From assembly GCF_029227915.1 (NCBI RefSeq), contig NC_079879.1, positions 24,988,501 to 25,052,500 of the forward strand: 64,000 nucleotides of DNA, written 5' to 3'. The first letter of the stretch is position 1; each line of letters starts with the position of its first letter. The notes below the pieces were generated by a model, which did no database searches, was not told where the DNA came from, and saw only the letters and a list, made by a program, of their open reading frames with translations. This document shows, one piece after another, positions 55,925 through 64,000 of the stretch. A program made the position numbers and the translations under genes. Origin of the DNA: Hydractinia symbiolongicarpus (taxonomy: Eukaryota > Cnidaria > Hydrozoa > Anthoathecata > Hydractiniidae).

Positions 55925-56945
55925 AGATTTTATGTTAGCGAATTTCGCGAATTTGCCCTAAATTTGCGAAAATATATCCCAAAAAACGACCAATTTTCAT
56001 GCATTCACGAAAATAAATCCCTTAAATCTTTATCATTTTGGCCATTCGCAAAAATAAATCTCGCATTTTTGTCTCAATAAAATGTTGAAAAATGAAAAAT
56101 AATTCAAAAATTTTCAGATTAAAGAAAATTCACGTTTCATATAGCGTAGACTTACGGGGATATATGCTCTAAAAGATATCGAATAGGGACATGTCAAGCG
56201 GAATAAAAATTCAAAATATTTGGAATAATTATTGTATTCATGTATGTATTTTTGGATCAACTAAATCAATAACAATAATTTTCTCCTTCGAAGAAGAACT
56301 GCTTTGTTGGTTGCTTGCTGCTTGTTGAAACATATTTCGAATGTTGTTGGTAAACCTGTATAATGAATTGACCTCGCTATAGAGTAGAAAATTAATTTTT
56401 AGTGGATGGAGGGCTTCTGGAATCACAGACGGGATCAAAATGCGTTTGTCCAAGCTACCATCATTAGATCCCTTTCAGAATATAGATCCAATGATTGAAG
56501 GTAATGCGGAAGTATCACTAAATATTTCTGCTCTTTGTCACATGGATCAAGAGAACGCATGTATTGCCACAACTTGGACGATGAGGAACACGATGAAGAA
56601 GAAATCTGGCAAAGAGATGGTGATGAAAGAGGAGCATTTGATGTTTTTCAAAACTTTGTTGGTGACGAGTAAAGCTAGTTAATCTTGTATACTCTTGTAT
56701 AATATTTTAGACTTTCATTTTCAAAGAAAATCATTTCTTTAAAAAAAAGTTAATAATTACGAAAAATCTCACGTTCGCAAAAATTTATCCCACAAAAAAT
56801 ACCGAAATTTCTAATTCGTCAAAATCAATCTGGCGAAATTTTGTGAAATGCTGCATTCGCGAAAACAAAACCAAAAAATTCGCGAGTTTTTGACCTTGCG
56901 AAAATTTGTCTCGTGAAAATTTCTCCCATTAAAGTAATTTACATT
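55925..56945. repeat. TTCGCGAA-rich repeat, possibly a decayed DNA transposon
   Basis: Both ends of this ~1-kb stretch are packed with words such as TTCGCGAATTT and GCGAAAATTTATCCC in roughly inverted arrangement, and similar words occur at 5940-6110. Short opposed frames inside (56238-56453 minus, 56440-56682 plus) show no family. It lies just upstream of the sacsin-like start codon, so a promoter for that gene would be between 55680 and here, but I see no clear TATA motif. 56945-57675 shows nothing I can support. Confidence 0.4.
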
Positions 56946-57674
56946 TCCTTCTTTTGTTCATGTAATAAATTAAATAAGGAGAAAAGGACACAACTAACAC
57001 ATCAGTAAAATATATTGATATACATATTTTTTATTTTTCCAGACACAAAGTGAACAAATGAGCAAATTTTGTGACCTTGTTCTTAATTATGTACAAAAAC
57101 CAGCTACTGAAAATGTTGAACTAAATAATGCAGCTTAGCCAAACTGTTATTTAACCCGCATAACGCAAATGCTTCACGTTCTGCCCAGCAATGATATCTG
57201 TGTCATTTGGGACCAAGCATCCATTGATGGCTTTGTGACATTTTGCTTTTGTGATTTCTTTGTCTTTTATTTTGTCTCAGTTGGACATTACATCTTTAGC
57301 AGTTAGGTTGCTTAAAAAAGGGTTTTTGAAATCCTTCATAAATGAGAACAACGAGTTTACTTTACACATTGAACACTACAAAAAAACACAAAGAAAAAGA
57401 CGCATGACAGAGAATGTGTAAATAGAATAAATCCTAAAAAAAACACAAAAGTCCTTTGTGTAAATGATAAAAATAAAACATCTGAGGGTAAATGTGGGTC
57501 TTTTCAAAATTTCCACTAAACAATTGGACTTTCAAAATCAGGTCCCTTGAAATCATGGTAGGGAATAAAACAGTGGGGGTATGTGTCTTCTGGGGTTATC
57601 CTTAAAAAATATTATCTTTCCACAAACTTATAACTTTGCCAGATAAGTCCCCTAAAAGTTGTCTGAATGAGCAG

Positions 57675-58500
57675 CCCAATCATTATCATCGTCGTCATCA
57701 TTCTCGGCTTAACATTCGTTTTCCATGCTAGCATGGGTTGGACAGGGTATATTAATAACCCTTTTCTTATCTAGACTGTGTTAGATCTAAACTAAAATTC
57801 CTCTGCATCAAATCTGTCCTTATAACCTCCTGCTAAGTCATACTCGGTCAACCTCTGGGCTTTGCTCCAGATATTATCAAGTCTCCATACTTTCTTACCC
57901 AATTATCCTCCTCCATTCTTTTCAAATGTCCCAGCCAACTCAATGTTTTATCTGGATAACATCTTTAATGTTTGAAATACATAGCCTGCTTCTTAGCTCA
58001 TCTGAACTCTTTCTGTCTCTCAGACTGACGTTACAACCATCCTTTTATCTTTCCGTTCTAAACGGCCAAAATCTTCCTGCTGCATTGCCCAAGTCTCACT
58101 ATCATACAATATAACACTTCTTACACAGGCCTCATACAATTTACCTTTACAGCAATTGACAAGACGCTGCTATTCAACAAAGGAAGTAACTCTCTTTCCA
58201 AGCAGAACCTATCCTGAACAGACAAATAACACTTCTTTTAAACCCCCTTCACTACCCAACATATCACCTAAGTAACAGAAGTTCTAAGAGTTTGCTGCAT
58301 TCACTCTTAACCATTTCGCTTCTAGTCTTTTCTTCCACTTTTCAAATGTTTTAACCGCTATGAGAACCAAATCATCCGCATACAATAACTCCCATGGACA
58401 ACTTGTTCTGAACTCCATCAACAGCGCTTTTATGACTAAAACAAACAACAAAGGATTAAGTACAGAACCTTGATGTACACCAACATTTACACTAAATTAT
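57675..58500 (-). pseudogene. LINE reverse transcriptase, 3' half
   Basis: Read leftwards: GVHQGSVLNPLLFVLV (RT motif 4 region), LLYADDLVLIA (catalytic YADD), then after indels FCYLGDMLGSEGG, KLYEACVRSVILYDSETWA and the C-terminal LKRMEEDNWV type region. At the 3' end a CCATGCTAGCATGG palindrome is followed by a GATGATGACGACGATGAT-type tail near 57690, typical of some non-LTR elements. There are several stops and frameshifts. It is an old copy joined to an inverted 5' part at 58540. Confidence 0.75.
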
Positions 58501-58539
58501 CATTAAGTAAATCTTTAATCCTGACATGACTTCTAGCAT

Positions 58540-58935
58540 TGCTGCAGGGGAGCGCAATGAGGTGTTTAAGATAGTAAATCAGAGGAAGAAGACTAATCAA
58601 GATGTTGTTGGTGAGAAGTGTATACTCGACAATGAAGGCTAGCACAGATGAGAACAAAAAGCTAGCATGGAAGAGTTATTATCAGAGGTTGCTTAACACT
58701 GGCAATTGAGTGTAATGTAAATTGTTTCCAGGACAAGAGTGATGCATTAGAAAGAGATAACTATAGCGGGTTAAATTTGTTTGATCAAGTAATAGAAGTT
58801 ATTGATAAGTTACTTAGTGAAAGAAATGCATAGATAAGATGCTATTTGGTTTTGTTTCAGGGCATGGCACTACAGATGCAATATGTTAATTCAGACAGCT
58901 TGTGGGCTGCCTGCTGAACTTTTGCACTAAATTGT
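58540..58935 (+). pseudogene. Inverted 5' part of the same LINE reverse transcriptase
   Basis: On the opposite strand to the 3' half, the sequence reads NEVFKIVNQRKKTNQDVVGE, then a stretch like [25 protein letters not shown] and an FGF-V-GHGTTDAI-type RT motif near 58860 in shifting frames. These motifs precede YADD in an intact LINE. Their opposite orientation next to the 3' half is the structure made by twin priming (5' inversion). Confidence 0.7.
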
Positions 58936-59820
58936 CTTACTACAATCTCTTTCTTCAGCTTACAGACTATACGACAGGTCCTGTATATTTTCTTGGCTTC
59001 TTTAACACTCTTCAAGATAATATCACAAACCAGCAACCTGTGCTGGTTTGTGACTTTTTAACCAGGAAGTAATCTAGTCTGACGAACACCTGACTCACAT
59101 GTTATCAGCCTACTTTCTTACTGAATGACATGTCGCAAACCACCACCATGCCCACATTGTTTTGAAAACTCTGTAGTCATAATGGTCAATTTGCTTACAT
59201 AATGCAAGTTATGATTTAGCAGACGAAAAATATACTGAACAAGTTCGAGAAAAAAACACTGTAATGTGTTCTCAGCTTTTGAAAAAAATTGATGCAATTT
59301 TGCAACAACATTGCTTCACAAAATGCAATAATTTTAATGTTCTTGAAGGAGATAAGAAAAAAGATTATAATACTAATTATTGAAAACCACATTGTTTTCT
59401 CTGCAACCCATAGTAGCTTACTGAAGGTGATCACACCCACACGTGGTACCATAGTCGTAAAATTGACTATTGTGGTACGTTTAGAAATGCAAGGGATGAG
59501 TAAAATCTTCTTGCAATTATACAACATGTTGTTATTTCTGTTTCAAGAGGAATCTTGGAAGCAATTTATTTCGCTTTACACTATCTTTTTTATCTGCACA
59601 CTATTTATAGCTCCCAACATTCAACACCGATGGTTTTCACCTCTATGCGTTTCGTCTATCAGGATCATGTAGACTTAGTGGAATAACGTGATAGAAAACT
59701 GAATTCTTCACCAGTCGAGATTAAGTTTGCATCTTGTCATGTTCAGTAAAAATGATATTCTTGAGGTAAATTGCTACTATTAAAGTAAAGGAGAGAAATA
59801 AATGTCAAGTAACGGCTTGT

Positions 59821-59929
59821 CAACCTTGTCCCCAAGGCTGTTTTTCACATTTTGATAATGGAATGGTGTGTCAGAAAACGAACACCATATCAATATCAAC
59901 AGTAACAAAGAGCCCTGGGGAAGAGGTTG
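59821..59929. mobile_element. 109-bp MITE related to the 8875-11153 transposon
   Basis: The ends are CAACCTTGTCCCCAAGGC and, inverted, CAACCTCTTCCCCAGGGC, close to the termini of the 2.28-kb element. The flanking 9-mers ACGGCTTGT and ACCCCTTGT agree at seven of nine positions, consistent with a decayed 9-bp target duplication. Confidence 0.6.
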
Positions 59930-60827
59930 ACCCCTTGTTACTAAATAACAGCAACATGCATATAAAAAGGCTTCTAAGCAGGATAGATAGATATAGATGA
60001 TTATATCAACTTTTTCGACTTTTTACCCATAATTTTCTTAAAAGCAAGTACACACTTTCTCCATAAGAACCAATAAAATCTGATATGCAATTGGTTGTTC
60101 TTATTTTTGCAGCATTTTGCAGCCTAGTAAAAAAATAACTCCCAACCTTATCAGTCTTGTGACAAAGACGATGTTTTCTCAATTAATTTCAGCCCACTTA
60201 CTATCCTTTACCAACGAGCTTTATTTTGACTCCTCACAACACATTAGGAAATTATTGGAAAGGTTTATCTTGCTGTCTAGATATGATGAAAAAAAGACAA
60301 CAGGATCTGAGAATGTGGTTGAAATTTGACAACCTGAGGTAGTCCAAGTAACAATCATTTCTTAATTTTGTACAGTTCAGATTTAGACAATCTACGTTTT
60401 TGTCAGGGCTGAAAAGTATTGTTAACTTTCAATATTGATCAAAGAAGAAAAAGCTGTACGCTGGAAAAAAAAACATGTAAACACTTTACTGAAACAGTTA
60501 GTTATTCAATTTATTCTGCAAAATGCCGATAGATCAGGTTTGCATCATAACTTGGTATACACATTTGTATACATTTTTATCGCATCCTCTTCATAGAGAA
60601 AGACTGTCATCAGTGCAGAAGGTAGAACATTTTATAAAACAAATTATTCAAAATATATTATAACATGTATATATCTATGACATCAGAAAAAGTTTTTTTG
60701 AGGTGGGCAACCTTTAAGTCTAGAAAATGAAGATATAAAATGTCTGTTTTTCCCCAAAATATTTCCCATTTTAGAGACTTTGTATTGTATTATCAATCAT
60801 TATCATAACTTTAGCTATTGTATTATA

Positions 60828-61082
60828 TCAATCAAGATACAAAAAAAAAGAAAAGAAAGTTAAAACGTCTCTTACACTGACATCATGTTCTGTTATAACA
60901 AGAATAGTTTGTTTTCCAGCAGATCTGCTTGGAACGCCCTGTCCATTGCCTCGTGATCGGTAACAAAGCATGTCCATCCAATTCGTAGAATTTTGCCTCA
61001 ATTGCTCAGTGTCAATGTTAACACAAACACGCAACAAGACTAATATGGTGTCTTTCCGAATAAAGCGAGAAGAGTAGCGCAT
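60828..61082 (-). other. Possible first coding exon of an unidentified gene
   Basis: ATG at 61082 opens a frame of balanced composition, IRKDTILVLLRVCVNIDTEQ and AGKQTILVITEHDVS, then AGT before GTAAGA, which would be a good splice donor near 60880. No downstream exon was found with confidence within the window. I do not recognise the protein. It may belong to a neighbouring minus-strand gene or be chance. Confidence 0.25.
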
Positions 61083-61739
61083 TCTTGTTTATCTCAGAGA
61101 GCTGGAACGAGAATAAGGACGTACACAAAATTAAGTTTAAGTTTCGAGGTAAACTATATGCGGCAAGTCAATCATGTGTAACACGCATAAATCTTGCACT
61201 TTAAACCCTCAGGCCGGAAGTCTCCGATGGAGACAATTTATAGCCACAAAACTTAACACAAATATTTGTTAGAGGACATTGGAGGAAAAGTAGAATAAAA
61301 AAATCTCTTCTCTAAAACTTCTTTTTCGTTTTTTAATAATACGTGTTGGCACGAAAGCGAAAAAGAAACTTTTTATAGCTTCTCATGACGTCACAGAAGA
61401 AGTGACGTAACGAAAATTATTGCTGCCATTTTGTTCCAAGCTCGATTCCATTTGGAGCAGCAGACAATATAATATTTCCACGACGTTGCATTCCAGTTGT
61501 TTTCATATCGCCAAGTTGCGCAACCTATTTTGAACATGGTAGCAATGTTTCGTCGGCGCCGTAGTTTATATATTGTATCGTAGCAATTACAGGGATGTTT
61601 TAAAAATTTCATAGAAATAACGTAAAACTGCGGTTGTAACAACATGTTAGCAATTCTCTTCATACAACATTGTAAATAACTTTCTTATAAGGATTATTTT
61701 TAATCTACATAATGTTCAATACCACATTTTGTTTACATA

Positions 61740-62510
61740 TAAAGCCTTAAACATAAAAATGCAATGCGACGGCTCCGCTAATAAAAAAATCTTGACATCA
61801 GTCTTAATACATTGACTTTGTGTCATAACGTCTATACAGTTAACAAATAAGACATACTTTTTTCGGCGACTTTAAAGGAAAACGAACACTTACGCTATGC
61901 CTGTCACAGACACTTCGTATTATTATATAAGACTAGTCGATAAGGCCGTGGAAATATTCACTTAGGCAAATAAGAAATAATAAAGATCTGTCATCTGTCA
62001 TTTCGGGTACCCAGGTTTGGGAAACTTACCCAAACTGGTCTCAGGTGGTCTCTAGTTACCCAGGCGGTGAAAAATGACTGACGGACGTGACCACCTCGTT
62101 TCCAAGTTCCTTGGCCTTAAAGTTTTAAGTGCATTATGTAATGGCTTCGTTAATTTAATGAAAGATATTGACGTTACAGTAGTGTTATTGACTTCGCACC
62201 GTAACGTCACAATATTTACCGTTTAAGACATAAGTTTTTCGGCTACATCAAAGGAATATGAACACATCCACTGCACTTTGCCTGTCACAGACAGACAGAC
62301 ACACTCTCTGTATTATTATAAGAGATTAGGCCTTAAACATAAAAATTTAATGCAATGGCTTCATTTGCGTCAGGCTAAATGCATTATCAAATAAGCAATT
62401 ATATTTTCGGTAACATCAATGGAACATGAAGACTAGGCTTATATAATAGTACGTGACCGGCAAATTGGATATCAATTTGCCGGTCACGTACTATTATATA
62501 AGCCTAGTCG
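61740..62510 (-). mobile_element. Array of Helitron-like fragments (minus orientation)
   Basis: Read on the minus strand, units begin near TCTTATATAATAATAC or TCTCTTATAATAATAC, continue GTCTGTGACAGGC, and end ...GACTAG; units at 61860-61930 and 62230-62330 are clearly related, and a GCCTTAAACATAAAAAT segment recurs at 61745 and 62333. The ends match the mini-elements at 28483-28850 in style. No coding capacity. Confidence 0.45.
62431..62509. repeat. Perfect 79-bp palindrome (37-bp arms, 5-nt loop)
   Basis: The arms, starting GACTAGGCTTATATAATAG and ending with its mirror CTATTATATAAGCCTAGTC, match without a single mismatch around the loop GATAT. Both outer ends carry CTAG, the Helitron-like terminus, so this looks like a head-to-head joint of two identical Helitron-like 5' ends. 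Confidence 0.8.
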
Positions 62511-62589
62511 ATAAGCCCGTAGATAATTACACTAGCTCGCAGATGCTAGGGTATTCAAATACTGGCCCGTCCCAAAATAGAAATTTTTG

Positions 62590-62660
62590 CCTCTCTGAGC
62601 ACCGAGTCGTGTGTTCGAACCTCATCTTGGTAACTATTTTTACTTTTTTTTTTTTTTACT
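62590..62660 (+). other. tRNA-derived SINE-like B-box stretch, doubtful
   Basis: GTGTTCGAACCTCA matches a pol III B box, preceded by a T-rich arm and followed within 25 bp by a poly-T run. No A box at the right spacing was found, so this is not a tRNA gene; a tRNA-derived SINE fragment is possible. Confidence 0.2.
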
Positions 62661-62771
62661 ATCTTGCTTGCGAGGATGTGTTTCCAACTCGTAACTAACT
62701 AACCAAATGGTCAATTGCAACGTCATAAATTTAAACTTCATACCTAAACTCTCTAAGTACTTAGAAGTCAT

Positions 62772-63116
62772 CGGCCAAAATTGGTATTTATTATCGACAA
62801 AATTTAGCACAGGTAACAAAAAAAGTATGCTGATCATAATAGTGACATCAAAATTTTGATTTTTTGTCACCTAAATGTTATTTTAGGCCAAAATTGGTTC
62901 AAAAATTAAAATTACTTTATTTTCGACAAAATTTGGCAAAGTTAACAAAAAAAGTATGCTGAACATGATGGTGACATCAAAATTTTGATTTTTTGTCACC
63001 TAAATGTTATTTTAGGCCAAAATTGGTTCAAAAATTAAAATTACTTTATTTTTGACAAAATTCGGCAAAGTTAACAAAAAAAGTATGCTAAACATGACAG
63101 TGACATCAAAATGTTA
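62772..63116. repeat. 129-bp tandem repeat, about 2.7 copies
   Basis: Full-length unit 62885-63013 starts AGGCCAAAATTGGTTCAAA and is followed by a second copy from 63014 that runs out near 63116. A shorter earlier copy starts near 62772. Copies differ by few substitutions. Each holds GTGACATCAAAATTTTGATT, with a small inverted AAATTTT core. Confidence 0.75.
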
Positions 63117-63234
63117 ACTTTCAACCATGAATGATAGGCTGTATTTTTTCTTCTTTCTAGTAATATGGGTTTTTTTAACTAAAGCTATTTCCTTTTTCGA
63201 ACAATTAAGATCGTATATTATTTTTTTTTTTATT

Positions 63235-63253
63235 GGGGGGGGGGGGGGGGGGG
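63235..63253. repeat. Poly-G tract of 19
   Basis: Nineteen consecutive G, preceded by a poly-T run. A strong polymerase-stalling and possible G-quadruplex sequence. The rest of 63.3-64 kb is AT-rich with no gene I can support. Confidence 0.85.
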
Positions 63254-64000
63254 TTACTGAATTACTGAATTTCAAAAATTTTAGGTGGAGCTTGTGGTGT
63301 TTCTTCTTCCTGTCAGTCAGTTTACTCTAGACTGAACTAACGAAAATTGAAATTTCGAGGAATTTTCTATCAATATTATTGCCTATCCGAATAGCAAAAT
63401 ATGTCGTGTCTAACTTCGTAACAGAAATCACAATTTCATAGACAACTTTTTATAAACTTTGTTGGCGAGCTAGTTTACGTATATTATACGTCTTGTTTTA
63501 CTTAACAAAAAGAACAATGAAAAAGATCCGTTATTTGAATTTTGATGACGTCAGTAATGACCCTGTCGTTACTAAAAAAATATTTTTTAGAAATTTTTTA
63601 CCTGTTGCCTTTAATGTGTAGATTTTGAAACAGTGATGAAGAAAGTGTTGTAAGATCATGTGATTTTAAACTGTTAAAGGAAAACTGAGGCCAAAAAAAA
63701 TTTTCGTTGCAAAGTATATCTGAAGGAGCATAACACCTGTGGAAACTGTGGGATAAACATTGGGTCATATAATTGTTAATTTATGCTGTTTTTAGTCCAT
63801 GAAAGTTGCTAGTGTTTTTAAATAAACCATGAATCGGATTCACGGTTGCTCGTGAAACATATAAATCTATGACGTATGAGACGCGAAGAAGTCTGAATTT
63901 ATGTTTTTGGCGAAGTGGAGTAGTGATGTCTACTAGCGAACTTTAATATCTAAAGCAAATGTCGAGCTAATGGCGGTGACAATAGTTTATGAGCATCGAG

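Overview
The window is animal nuclear DNA: AT-rich and full of transposon remnants, with one long spliced gene. A sacsin-type gene with a giant exon, Polinton/Maverick elements and dense Helitron-like, foldback and LINE debris fit an invertebrate, with a cnidarian my best guess (inference only). No bacterial operons, rRNA genes or CRISPR arrays were seen.

Layout. 1-3.8 kb: the broken, minus-strand protein-primed DNA polymerase B of one Polinton, most of which lies outside the window; its end region runs to roughly 4.2 kb. 4.2-11.4 kb: non-coding DNA holding a 2.28-kb non-autonomous DNA transposon (8875-11153) with terminal inverted repeats and a perfect 9-bp target duplication. 11.44-31.33 kb: a second, essentially complete Polinton with ~280-bp terminal inverted repeats and a 5-6-bp target duplication. 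It carries PolB, an HNH nuclease, small membrane proteins, a zinc-ribbon protein, an A32-type packaging ATPase, a BRO-N protein, an intact DDE integrase, a Cys/His-repeat protein, the major capsid protein, a coiled-coil membrane protein, a Pro/His-repeat capsid-type protein and several conserved orphans. Most genes carry in-frame stops but few frameshifts, so this is a relatively young dead copy. Helitron-like elements have inserted near its right end. 31.3-35.7 kb: flanking repeats, including an inverted second copy of one Helitron-like element.

35.7-55.7 kb: a minus-strand sacsin-like chaperone gene. I could assemble eight coding exons (4226 codons plus stop) with consistent splice sites and phases. 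The predicted protein has three GHKL-ATPase-type sacsin repeats, a J-like domain with HPE in place of HPD, and a C-terminal HEPN domain. 55.7-64 kb: repeat-rich DNA with a 5'-inverted (twin-primed) LINE, MITEs, Helitron-like arrays, a perfect 79-bp palindrome and a 129-bp tandem repeat.

Working together: the Polinton genes form a virus-like module. PolB would replicate the element, the integrase would insert it, and the ATPase and capsid proteins would package it. Its gene boundaries follow a regular pattern: an AATAAA-like motif against the start codon and, after many genes, a strong 7-13-bp-stem hairpin. This resembles the hairpin-directed 3'-end formation known from mimivirus and is the most interesting observation here. 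The pattern also exposes an intact 59-residue membrane ORF at 30817-30996.
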